From: Prevotellaceae bacterium UBA2757
GTDB lineage: Bacteria; Bacteroidota; Bacteroidia; Bacteroidales; Bacteroidaceae
Reading direction: 5' to 3'
Length of the DNA stretch: 21,324 nt
Assembly: GCA_002353215.1 (NCBI GenBank)
Contig: DEJD01000105.1
Location: 1-21,324, forward strand
Part shown: piece by piece, positions 1 to 7,517 of the stretch
Numbering within the stretch: the first letter of the stretch is position 1
How the letters are laid out: each line of letters begins with the position of its first letter
Program-made: the position numbers and the translations under genes
Notes under the pieces: model-generated
The model's input: the letters and a program-made list of their open reading frames with translations, nothing else
What the model was told of the DNA's origin: nothing
Database searches by the model: none

Positions 1-61
1 AATTGTCAAATGTTAAAAGGTTTTTTTAGGGGATTTGATATTTTTTTTTGTAAATATGTCG

Positions 62-69
62 TAAATTTG
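62..69 (+). promoter_or_regulatory. Putative Bacteroidetes -7 promoter element for the B12 operon
   Basis: TAAATTTG matches the Bacteroidetes -7 consensus TAnnTTTG exactly and lies just upstream of the riboswitch, so a transcript would begin at about 75-78. The -33 TTTG element is not well placed: TTTG occurs at 34-37 and 47-50, giving spacers of 24 and 11 instead of about 19-21, and the region between is a T-run. The call rests on the -7 match and its position, so it is moderate. Confidence 0.5.
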
Positions 70-74
70 CAGCC

Positions 75-265
75 GCATTTGGTTTTCGGGGCACGTAAAT
101 GGTGCCAGACGAACTAAGAAGGGAATGCAGTGAGAGTCTGCAACATTACCTGATGCTGTGAGTCTTTTTTGAAAACCGATACAGGTAAAAAACCACTGAA
201 GGATAAGAAATACCTTCGGGAAGGTGTATCGGAAAGACGAGTCAGAAGACCTGCCATTTGCCAAC
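75..265 (+). promoter_or_regulatory. Cobalamin (B12) riboswitch
   Basis: Conserved blocks of the cobalamin riboswitch appear in order. A hairpin GGCAC/GTGCC lies at 90-94/102-106. GGGAA at 121-125 is followed by a GTG..A..C core. ACCACTG sits at 192-198 and GGGAAGGTG at 218-226. The 3' B12-box AGTCAGAAGACCTGCC at 240-255 is one base off the usual AGYCAGGAGACCTGCC. A short P1 helix could form between TTGG 79-82 and CCAA 261-264. The element would bind adenosylcobalamin or a related corrinoid and repress the downstream uptake operon when B12 is plentiful. No T-run terminator lies between the aptamer and the btuB start at 293, so control of translation is more likely than termination. Exact ends are approximate. 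Confidence 0.93.
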
Positions 266-292
266 GGAAGAAATCGCCTCAGGATTAAGGAG

Positions 293-2293
293 ATGGAAAA
301 ATGTTTTTTATACATATTCGCGTGGATATCAGTGCCGCTTACTATAGTTGCGCAGGTTTCTGATGTAGCTGACAGTATCCTTTTGGACAATGTGGCTGTG
401 TGGGGAAGCAGTAACAGACATGAGATTGTGCCAAGCCAGAAACTGAGCGGAAAACAGCTTGAGGCGTTGAGCAGCGTGTCGGTGGCAGATGCTGTGCGTT
501 ATTTTTCTGGAGTCCAAATAAAAGACTATGGCGGAGTAGGAGGATTGAAAACGGTTGATGTGAGAAGCATGGGGACGAACCACCTCGGTGTGTTCTATGA
601 TGGCGTGCAACTGGATAATGCACAGAACGGACAGGTTGACTTGGGGAAATTCTCTATGGATGATGTAGAGAGTATTTCTCTCTATAACGGACAGAAAAGT
701 GATATCCTGCAGTCGGCAAAGGATTTTGCTGCTTCAGGCAGCATATATATCCGGACGCGCCGTCCACACTTCCAGGATGGAAAACGTACCAATGTGCTCG
801 GAGGAGTGAAGGCTGGCTCGTTCGGAGTAATCAATCCGAGTTTCCGTTGGGAACAGAAATTGTCGAAGCGACTGTCGAGTGCTCTCAGTGCAGAGTATAT
901 GAATGCCAACGGCAAGTATAAGTTCCGTTACAGAAAGGTGTTGAAGAACGGTGAGACGGCTTGGGATACAACAGCTACCCGTCAGAATGGTGATGTGGAG
1001 TCGGTGCGTGTGGAAGGGGGACTCTTCGGAACGATGAACGAGGGGCATTGGAATGCAAGGGTATATTACTACGGTTCGAATAAAGGTATTCCGGGGGCAA
1101 TAGTGAATAATGTATGGAAGAACAGTCAGAGGCAGTGGGATAAGAATTTCTTTGCCCAAGGAAATATGAAGAAACAGTGGGGTAAGTACGAACTGATGGT
1201 AAATGCAAAATTCGCAATCGATTATCTGCACTATCTGAATCCCGATACCACGAGCTTATATATAAATAATGAGTTCACACAGAAAGAGACATATCTGTCG
1301 GTGGCAAACCACTATGCCATCACTGACAACTGGGATGTGGCACTAAGTGCCGACTACCAGTATAACACACTCTCGGCAGATCTTGCAAACTTCGTGTATC
1401 CGAAACGCCATACATTGCTCTATGTAGCTGCTACTACATACGAACTGTGGCGACTGCGAGTGATGGGAAGTCTGTTGGGAACACATATAAGCGACCAGGG
1501 AAAGAAGGCGACAAACGAATGCAGTCCGGCTCTCTTCCTGTCGTTCTATCCGCTAAAGGAAAAAGACCTCTGCGTGCGTGCCTTCTATAAAAAGGCTTTC
1601 CGTATGCCTACATTCAATGACCTATACTACACCGACATAGGAAACATAAACCTGGAACCGGAACGTGCACGGCAACTGAATCTTGGGGTGTACTATAACA
1701 AACACTGGATGAAAGGAGTGTTCAGAGCCATAGAAACAAAGGTGGACGGATACTTCAACAAGGTGGATAATAAGATTGTTGCTATTCCAAAGGGTAGCGG
1801 ACAATATCGCTGGATGATGATGAATATAGGCAAGGTCGAAATAAAGGGTGTGGATGTGAGCGGGAAAGTTGAGATGGTACCATATAATAATTGGACTCTT
1901 GCCCTGACTCTCAACTATACATACCAGAAGGCACAAGACTTCAGCGATCCGGCTGATAATGATCCTGTGGCAGGAACATATGGGGGACAGATTGCTTACA
2001 TACCGTGGCATAGCGGTTCGGCACTGGTGAATCTGGGTTTCCGCGATTGGACACTGAACTACTCCTTTATATACGTTGGAGAACGTTACCATACCTCGGC
2101 AAATATCCGTGCCAACCACGAGGAACCCTGGTACACACACGATCTGTCGCTGATGAAGGACTTCAAGATAAAAAAGACAAAGTTGTCGTTAGCTCTTGAG
2201 TGCAATAATATCTTTAACCAACAGTATGACGTTATTGTCAACTATCCAATGCCAGGCAGAAACTGGAAATGCATAGTTAAAATCAATATATAG
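293..2293 (+). CDS. btuB: TonB-dependent outer-membrane cobalamin receptor, BtuB-like
   Basis: A 666-residue TonB-dependent receptor expected to carry corrinoids across the outer membrane using TonB energy. The open frame extends upstream to a GTG at 224, but that lies inside the riboswitch. I chose the ATG at 293, which gives a clean signal peptide cleaved after Ala20 (VA|QVS) and has AAGGAG directly abutting it. A TonB box-like stretch (LDNVAVWG, 31-38) precedes the plug domain (about 45-165, with VFYDGVQLDN-type plug motifs). A 22-strand-type barrel fills the rest, with the typical late motifs NLEPERARQLNLG and CNNIFNQQYD and a C-terminal MPGRNW segment. There is no N-terminal carboxypeptidase-like extension, unlike SusC receptors. 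The riboswitch upstream and BtuG/BtuF/BtuC-like genes downstream make B12 the probable substrate. The next gene starts 3 bases after the stop. Confidence 0.92.
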   Translation: MEKCFLYIFAWISVPLTIVAQVSDVADSILLDNVAVWGSSNRHEIVPSQKLSGKQLEALSSVSVADAVRYFSGVQIKDYGGVGGLKTVDVRSMGTNHLGVFYDGVQLDNAQNGQVDLGKFSMDDVESISLYNGQKSDILQSAKDFAASGSIYIRTRRPHFQDGKRTNVLGGVKAGSFGVINPSFRWEQKLSKRLSSALSAEYMNANGKYKFRYRKVLKNGETAWDTTATRQNGDVESVRVEGGLFGTMNEGHWNARVYYYGSNKGIPGAIVNNVWKNSQRQWDKNFFAQGNMKKQWGKYELMVNAKFAIDYLHYLNPDTTSLYINNEFTQKETYLSVANHYAITDNWDVALSADYQYNTLSADLANFVYPKRHTLLYVAATTYELWRLRVMGSLLGTHISDQGKKATNECSPALFLSFYPLKEKDLCVRAFYKKAFRMPTFNDLYYTDIGNINLEPERARQLNLGVYYNKHWMKGVFRAIETKVDGYFNKVDNKIVAIPKGSGQYRWMMMNIGKVEIKGVDVSGKVEMVPYNNWTLALTLNYTYQKAQDFSDPADNDPVAGTYGGQIAYIPWHSGSALVNLGFRDWTLNYSFIYVGERYHTSANIRANHEEPWYTHDLSLMKDFKIKKTKLSLALECNNIFNQQYDVIVNYPMPGRNWKCIVKINI

Positions 2294-2296
2294 CCC

Positions 2297-4363
2297 ATGT
2301 TTCGGAATATACTCCTTTTGACCCAAATACTATTTGTAGTCCTGCTGACCGCCTGCAGGAAAGATGTGGAGGTGTTTGAACCCGAAGCAGAACAGGTAGG
2401 CAAACCAGAGACTGCATCTTCCGATATTGTCGGATTCTATCTGCTGAATCAGGGTAATATGGGTAGCAATAAGGCAACACTCGACTATTACGACTATGCT
2501 TCGGCTACATATAGAAGAAATATTTTTGGCGAGGCAAATCCATCAGTGGCAAAGGAGATGGGAGATGTGGGCAATGACCTGAAGGTGTATGGAAACCGTT
2601 TGTATGCTGTCATCAACGTGTCAAACAAAATAGAGGTGATGGATAAGCGGACTGCAAAGCGGATAGGTCAGATAGAAATTCCAAACTGTCGTTACATCTG
2701 TTTTGAAGGCAAGTATGCGTATGTGACAAGTTATGCAGGACCAGTTCAGACAGATTCCCACTACAAACAACTGGGTTATGTTGCAAAGGTGGATACTGCG
2801 ACATTGAAAGTAGTAGCCAGATGCCTGGTGGGTTATCAGCCCGATGGAATCGCCATTGCAAACGGTAAGATATATGTTGCTAATTCGGGCGGATATATGC
2901 AGCCGAACTATGAAAGAGAACTGTCGGTGATAAACCTTAGTTCGTTTACAGAAGAAAAACGGATAGATGTGGGGGTGAACCCGGGATTGCTGAAGGCGGA
3001 CTCATACGGACAGTTGTGGGTGAGCAGCCGTGGGGATTATTTCAATGTGCCTGCCCGTCTGCACTGTATCGACTTGGCAACGGAGAAGGTTACACATACA
3101 CTGGATGTGTCTGTTGGCAGTTTTGATATTGTGGGGGATTCACTCTATTTCATCGGTTCGCAGTACAGTAAAACGGACAATTCATCGAGGTTAAGGACTT
3201 TCGGCATTGTGAACGTAAAAGGCCATAATGTTCTTACATCATGTTTTATAACTGACGGAACAGAGCAGAAAATAACTATGCCTTATGGGGTGAAGGTTCA
3301 CCCACAGACACGTGAAATATATGTGACCGATGCAAAAAACTATGTCAACCCAGGTACTTTGTATTGTTTCGGTAAGGACGGTAAGTTGAAGTGGAATGTG
3401 AGGACTGGAGATATACCGGCAGAGATATGTTTCGTGACTACAAAGGTAGAAGATGGAGGCGGAAGTTCTGGTGGAATCGAAGGAAATAACCCGTATATAG
3501 CCCGTGTATTCGAGTATAAGCCTGCACCTGGACAGTTCGTAAATACTATGCCCGAATATACTGATGGCGATGATGCTGAGGTAATGAGGGCTAAGGCGGA
3601 GGGATGTCTCGCTAATCATAATCAAGGTTTGGTCAATCTTGGCGGATGGGGCGGATATATCGTGTTCGGTTTTGACCATCGGATAAATAATGTGCAAGGT
3701 GACTACGACTTGAAGATTCTGGGAAATGCCTTTTATGCTACAAACGAAAAACCGCTTTTCGGTAGTGCAGAACCAGGAATAGTGATGGTCAGCAAGGATG
3801 CCAATGGAAACGGATTGCCCGATGATGAGTGGTATGAACTGGCGGGAAGCGAATACAATAATGCTGACACAAAGCATGACTATCAGTGCACTTATACACG
3901 TCCTGCTTCTAATACAGATGTGCCTTGGACTGATAACTATGGCGGTAGCGGTTTTGTTAAGAAAAATACATACCACACACAGGAGTACTATCCGAAATGG
4001 ATTAGTGACGGACAACTGGTGTTTAAGGGTGCACGACTTAAGGATAATGGCGTAGATACTGGTGGGGGAGAAAACAGTTTTGTTCTGTACCAGTACGACT
4101 GGGGATATGCTGATAATCATCCTAACTATCAGGATAAGACACGTTTCCCTGATACGACTGATCCGAACCTTATCCATGTGTCGGAATTTAAAATTGACTG
4201 GGCAGTGGACAGTAATGGAAATCCTGTAATGCTCGATGGAATCGACTTTGTGAAGGTCTATACGGCAGTGAACCAAAGCAACGGCTGGATAGGAGAGGTG
4301 AGCACGGAAGTACTTGATGCCTGGGATCTTCATATGCTTGATGCAAACGGTAATAAGAAATGA
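2297..4363 (+). CDS. btuG: BtuG-like beta-propeller surface lipoprotein with C-terminal extra domain
   Basis: A 688-residue lipoprotein with a type II signal peptide and lipobox LTAC (Cys20). The acidic KDVEVFEPEAE stretch that follows suits surface export. Residues about 45-383 look like a YncE/DUF5074-type beta-propeller, with repeated blade motifs such as YVTSYAG, PDGIAIANGKIYVANSGG, LWVSSRGD and IYVTDAKN. This is the fold of BtuG, which caps BtuB and binds B12 with extreme affinity in Bacteroides. A Gly/Ser linker (about 385-396) leads to a second domain (about 398-688) rich in Trp, Tyr and Asp, with GGWGGYIVFGFDH (449-461) and an Asp/Asn loop DANGNGLPDDEW (501-512) resembling a calcium-binding loop. 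Bacteroides BtuG is, as far as I know, a stand-alone propeller of about 390 residues, so this is a natural fusion. I cannot name the function of the second domain. It sits between btuB and the DUF4465 gene in the riboswitch operon. Confidence 0.85.
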   Translation: MFRNILLLTQILFVVLLTACRKDVEVFEPEAEQVGKPETASSDIVGFYLLNQGNMGSNKATLDYYDYASATYRRNIFGEANPSVAKEMGDVGNDLKVYGNRLYAVINVSNKIEVMDKRTAKRIGQIEIPNCRYICFEGKYAYVTSYAGPVQTDSHYKQLGYVAKVDTATLKVVARCLVGYQPDGIAIANGKIYVANSGGYMQPNYERELSVINLSSFTEEKRIDVGVNPGLLKADSYGQLWVSSRGDYFNVPARLHCIDLATEKVTHTLDVSVGSFDIVGDSLYFIGSQYSKTDNSSRLRTFGIVNVKGHNVLTSCFITDGTEQKITMPYGVKVHPQTREIYVTDAKNYVNPGTLYCFGKDGKLKWNVRTGDIPAEICFVTTKVEDGGGSSGGIEGNNPYIARVFEYKPAPGQFVNTMPEYTDGDDAEVMRAKAEGCLANHNQGLVNLGGWGGYIVFGFDHRINNVQGDYDLKILGNAFYATNEKPLFGSAEPGIVMVSKDANGNGLPDDEWYELAGSEYNNADTKHDYQCTYTRPASNTDVPWTDNYGGSGFVKKNTYHTQEYYPKWISDGQLVFKGARLKDNGVDTGGGENSFVLYQYDWGYADNHPNYQDKTRFPDTTDPNLIHVSEFKIDWAVDSNGNPVMLDGIDFVKVYTAVNQSNGWIGEVSTEVLDAWDLHMLDANGNKK

Positions 4364-4416
4364 TTATTTACTTTTTAAACCAACATATTTATTAACTCTA
4401 AAAACAAACAGTAAAA

Positions 4417-5199
4417 ATGAAAAAGCTTTTTTTCATGGGTGTAGCAGCATTCTGCATGTGCACACTCTCAGTGACTATGATTTCTTGTGGTAATGATGAC
4501 AACAAAACAAATCCAGAACCTACTCCAACACCGGCACCAGCTCCAGTAGAAGAGACTCAGACAGTTACTTTCGAAGGTGACTATTTCACTGCGCTTATTG
4601 ATAATCCTCAATATATGGGTCCGCAACTCTATCCACAAGGTGCAGAAGCGAAACTCTATACTTGGACAGACGATGCTACAACCCTGACCAGTACATTTAC
4701 TGATGCCTGGGGCGATAAGCAGTACTGGGGAGGTGGAATTGCCATCAGTAACTATATTGTTGCTGAACTGACTGATGCAAGTTATGACAAACAACTTTCT
4801 GTGACAAAGTCTAACGGTACTAAGAACTTCGCTGTTGTAAACGGTACTGCATATATGACTCTGAAGACAGCAAAGGTAATCAAGTCTATTGATGTGATGA
4901 ACACTACTTATGCTCTGAACGTAATCAAGAACGGAAATGAAGCTGCAAAGGCTCTTGTTGAAGTGGGTTCTTATTTTGAGGTTCAGGTAGAAGGTTACAA
5001 GGCTAAGACTTTAACTTCAACAGTTAGTATCGACCTGGCTCGTGACGGCAAGGCTGTAGAAGACTGGAAGACTATTGACATGAGCGGACTTGAAGCTGTA
5101 GATAGCGTTGTATTCAAATTCTATGGTAGCGATGCCAGCTCTTATGGTGTTAATACTCCTGCGTATATGGCTATAGATAATATAGTAATCAAGAAATAA
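4417..5199 (+). CDS. DUF4465-domain surface lipoprotein, B12-uptake accessory
   Basis: A 260-residue lipoprotein with lipobox MISC (Cys24), followed by GNDDNK, a strong surface-export type signal, and then a Pro/Thr/Ala-rich spacer (about 31-46). The remainder (about 48-258) matches the DUF4465 pattern: TVTFEGDYF, FTDAWGDKQYWGGGIAISNY, DLARDGKAVEDWKTIDMSGLEAVDSVVFKFYGSD and terminal NTPAYMAIDNIVI. It is probably beta-sandwich and surface exposed. DUF4465-type lipoproteins occur in Bacteroidetes B12 loci, and surface lipoproteins that bind B12 (BtuH among them) are reported there, but I cannot tell which named group this belongs to. It is preceded by a 53-base A-rich leader, unlike the 2-3 base gaps elsewhere in the operon. 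Its codons favour GCT, GGT, ACT and GTA/GTT more than the neighbours do, which hints at higher expression. Direct B12 binding is inference from context. Confidence 0.8.
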   Translation: MKKLFFMGVAAFCMCTLSVTMISCGNDDNKTNPEPTPTPAPAPVEETQTVTFEGDYFTALIDNPQYMGPQLYPQGAEAKLYTWTDDATTLTSTFTDAWGDKQYWGGGIAISNYIVAELTDASYDKQLSVTKSNGTKNFAVVNGTAYMTLKTAKVIKSIDVMNTTYALNVIKNGNEAAKALVEVGSYFEVQVEGYKAKTLTSTVSIDLARDGKAVEDWKTIDMSGLEAVDSVVFKFYGSDASSYGVNTPAYMAIDNIVIKK

Positions 5200-5201
5200 A
5201 C

Positions 5202-6335
5202 GTGAGAAAACTCTCTTTTTTTAATATCATCTTATTGTTGGTACTTGTCATCTCCACTTCGTGTGGAGGTGGCAGTGCTTCTTCTTCTATAAAAGGAGAA
5301 GAAATCCCCATGCGCTATGCCGACCTGCTGCGCATGAGAAAATGCGACGGATATGTGTATGTACAGGTGCTTAATCCTTGGGATTCGGCTTCTGTGCTCC
5401 ATTCATATATCCTACTTGATAAAACAGCTCCAGTTCCGGCTCAAAAACCAAAGGGTGATATAGTTCGTGTACCGCTTGAAAATAGTGTTGTCTATTCTTT
5501 GGTTCATTGTGCACTCATCGATGAAATCGGCGGTTACGGTCAGATTAAAGGCGTATGTGACTTGCGTTATATCACGATGGATAAGGTGCAAAGAGATGCG
5601 CGTAATGGGAATATACGTAATCTGGGTGAGGGACTTAATCCTAATATTGAGGACATCATAGATATGTCGCCCGATGCTATTTTGCTTTCTCCTTTTCAGA
5701 ATTCAGGTGGGTATGGTCGTCTGAGTAAGTTGGGCATACCAATAATAGAGTGTGCCGATTATATGGAAACATCGGCTATGGGGCGTGCAGAGTGGATACG
5801 ATTCTTTGGACTCCTCTATGGATGTAAGGAGCAGGCAGACAGTATTTTCGAATCTGTAAGCCGGAATTATGAATCATTGAAACAACTGGCTGTAACGGCA
5901 CAACAGCGCCCTTCGGTTGTTACTGACCTGAAGTATGGTGCTACATGGTACGTGCCAGGAGGCAAAAGTACTACGGGTATGCTTCTCGCTGATGCTGCAG
6001 CCAACTATATATACAAAGATAATAAAGAAAACGGCAGTCTTGCTCTGGCACCGGAAGTGGTGTTTGAAAGTGCCATGGATGCCGATGTGTGGATAATACG
6101 TTATAATCAGGCGGTTTCGAAAACTTATGATGATATAGCACAGGAATATACTAACTATTCGCGAATGCGTGCCTTTACTAACCAAAATATATATGCTTGT
6201 AACACAGAACTTGTGCCGTTCTATTCCGAAGTGCCGTTTCATCCAGACCGTTTGCTACGCGATTATATAAAAATACTCCATCCGGAACTTTTGCCAGACT
6301 ATAACCTGTTGTATTACGAACGAATAACAAAATGA
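5202..6335 (+). CDS. btuF: ABC transporter substrate-binding lipoprotein, BtuF-like
   Basis: A 377-residue periplasmic binding protein of the corrinoid/iron-siderophore (BtuF/FecB) class. It starts with GTG 2 bases after the upstream stop. That start is supported because it yields a full type II signal peptide with lipobox STSC (Cys21); the next Met lies well inside the mature protein. The mature protein has two Rossmann-like lobes. Residues about 80-200 include VYSLVHCALIDEIG and NPNIEDIIDMSPDAILLSP, and the C-terminal lobe includes PEVVFESAMDADVWIIRYN and FHPDRLLRDYIKILHPELLP. It would take B12 delivered by the receptor and pass it to the permease encoded next, whose ATG overlaps this stop (ATGA). 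The family alone does not separate B12 from haem or siderophore binding; the riboswitch operon points to B12. Confidence 0.87.
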   Translation: MRKLSFFNIILLLVLVISTSCGGGSASSSIKGEEIPMRYADLLRMRKCDGYVYVQVLNPWDSASVLHSYILLDKTAPVPAQKPKGDIVRVPLENSVVYSLVHCALIDEIGGYGQIKGVCDLRYITMDKVQRDARNGNIRNLGEGLNPNIEDIIDMSPDAILLSPFQNSGGYGRLSKLGIPIIECADYMETSAMGRAEWIRFFGLLYGCKEQADSIFESVSRNYESLKQLAVTAQQRPSVVTDLKYGATWYVPGGKSTTGMLLADAAANYIYKDNKENGSLALAPEVVFESAMDADVWIIRYNQAVSKTYDDIAQEYTNYSRMRAFTNQNIYACNTELVPFYSEVPFHPDRLLRDYIKILHPELLPDYNLLYYERITK

Positions 6336-7399
6336 TGAAAATGTCTTCAACCCCATCGGTTACCTATACCGTTCGCCATGCTCATCGTCGCTTTATCTTA
6401 GTGACTGTGCTGCTTGTGCTTCTCATAGCTCTCTTCTTATTGAATTTGTTCATAGGGACAGTAAATATACCGGCATACGAGGTGGTGAATGCTCTGGTAG
6501 GTAATGAGGTGTCGAAGGCTTCGTGGCAATACATCATCATGGAGTCGAGACTGCCCAGTGCTCTTACTGCTCTATTCTGTGGGGCATCGCTTGCAGTCAG
6601 CGGACTTATGTTGCAGACAACTTTCCGCAATCCTCTTGCCGGACCTTCTATCCTTGGTATTACCAATGGTGCTTCACTCGGAGTCGGTATCGTGATGTTG
6701 TTGCTTGGAGGAACTGTTCAGACAACGGTTCTGGGAGCTGATATACAATTGGGGGGCATCATCGCCGTAATCCTTGCTGCCTTCGTGGGTGCCATAATCA
6801 TAATGGGTATATTGCTGCTTATGTCAACCCTTGTGCGTAATAATCTTATGTTGCTCATAGTAGGTATTATGGTTGGTTACCTTACTTCTTCGTTCGTGTC
6901 ATTGCTTAATATTTTTGCTACGAGCGACAACCTCTTCTCATACGTCGTCTGGAGTATGGGTAGCTTCTCTGGTGTGACACTTCAACAACTGCCTTATTTT
7001 ATTATCCCATCGGTAGTAGGACTTCTGCTTGCTCTCGCAATGATAAAGCCGCTCAATGCTTTTCTGTTGGGTGATGAATATGCGCAGAACTTAGGATTCA
7101 GCATTATGCATGTGCGTACTTTGCTACTTTGTTCTACAGGTTTGCTTACTGCTATCTCAACCGCTTTTTGTGGTCCCGTGGCTTTTATCGGACTTGCTAC
7201 TCCACACATCGCACGACTGATATGCGGAAATGAGAACCATAAGCAGCTACTTCCTGCAACCATCATTATGGGGGCTGTGATTGCTCTTCTGTGTAATATT
7301 CTGTGTATGCTTCCAAATGAAACTATCCTGCCTTTGAATGCAATTACTCCTATCATAGGTACACCGGTTATATTGTATGTGATTCTATGTCGCAGATAG
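6332..7399 (+). CDS. btuC: FecCD-family ABC permease, BtuC-like
   Basis: A 355-residue inner-membrane permease of the BtuC/FecCD family, which normally works as a dimer with about ten membrane helices per subunit. Diagnostic segments are RLPSALTALFCGASLAVSGL with TTFRNPLAGPSILGITNGASLG (conserved early helices), the WSMGSF stretch, GPVAFIGLATPHIARL (conserved region contacting the ATPase), and a C-terminal ITPIIGTPVILYVIL helix. Length is normal. It begins ATGATGAAAATG, so the start may be 6332, 6335 or 6341; 6332 overlaps the btuF stop and suggests translational coupling. It is the last gene of the B12 cluster. No BtuD-type ATPase follows, so the transporter must use an ATPase encoded elsewhere. 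Confidence 0.92.
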   Translation: MMKMSSTPSVTYTVRHAHRRFILVTVLLVLLIALFLLNLFIGTVNIPAYEVVNALVGNEVSKASWQYIIMESRLPSALTALFCGASLAVSGLMLQTTFRNPLAGPSILGITNGASLGVGIVMLLLGGTVQTTVLGADIQLGGIIAVILAAFVGAIIIMGILLLMSTLVRNNLMLLIVGIMVGYLTSSFVSLLNIFATSDNLFSYVVWSMGSFSGVTLQQLPYFIIPSVVGLLLALAMIKPLNAFLLGDEYAQNLGFSIMHVRTLLLCSTGLLTAISTAFCGPVAFIGLATPHIARLICGNENHKQLLPATIIMGAVIALLCNILCMLPNETILPLNAITPIIGTPVILYVILCRR

Positions 7400-7517
7400 G
7401 GTAATCTGAGCATTTTTATGCCATATATTCCATTCGTTTATCGGAATTACAAAAAATAATCGATTTTTATTTTGTATTTACCAACCTTACCCGTATCTTT
7501 GCACAAAAAGAGAGAAA
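7400..7517. other. Intergenic region between B12 cluster and acyl-CoA ligase genes
   Basis: This AT-rich gap of 118 bases separates two transcription units. A weak inverted repeat ATTCC (7427-7431)/GGAAT (7443-7447) has no T-run behind it, so it is not a convincing terminator. The 3' part holds the promoter of the next gene, listed separately. I see no coding signal and no sign of a degraded ATPase gene. Confidence 0.6.
7471..7501 (+). promoter_or_regulatory. Bacteroidetes sigma-ABfr type promoter for acyl-CoA ligase genes
   Basis: A -33 element TTTG at 7471-7474 and a -7 element TATCTTTG (TAnnTTTG) at 7494-7501 are separated by 19 bases, matching the Bacteroidetes housekeeping promoter. Transcription would begin near 7507-7510, leaving a leader of only about 10 bases before the ATG at 7518. 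This is the best-formed promoter in the window and marks the start of a new transcription unit after btuC. Confidence 0.8.

Noticed and set aside
224..292. N-terminal extension of the btuB frame from a GTG at 224
   Set aside because: It overlaps the riboswitch 3' core and B12-box and would hide the signal peptide behind charged residues. The ATG at 293 fits better.
13..390. A 125-codon minus-strand open frame across the riboswitch
   Set aside because: It covers a structured regulatory RNA and the btuB 5' end and has no family resemblance, so it is not supported as a gene.
3239..4333. A 364-codon open frame on the minus strand opposite the btuG C-terminal region
   Set aside because: It lies wholly inside an intact gene with clear domain motifs, and its translation resembles no family I know. 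The frame reflects codon bias of the real gene.
7427..7447. Possible terminator hairpin after btuC
   Set aside because: The stem is only five A/T-rich pairs with an 11-base loop and no following T-run.
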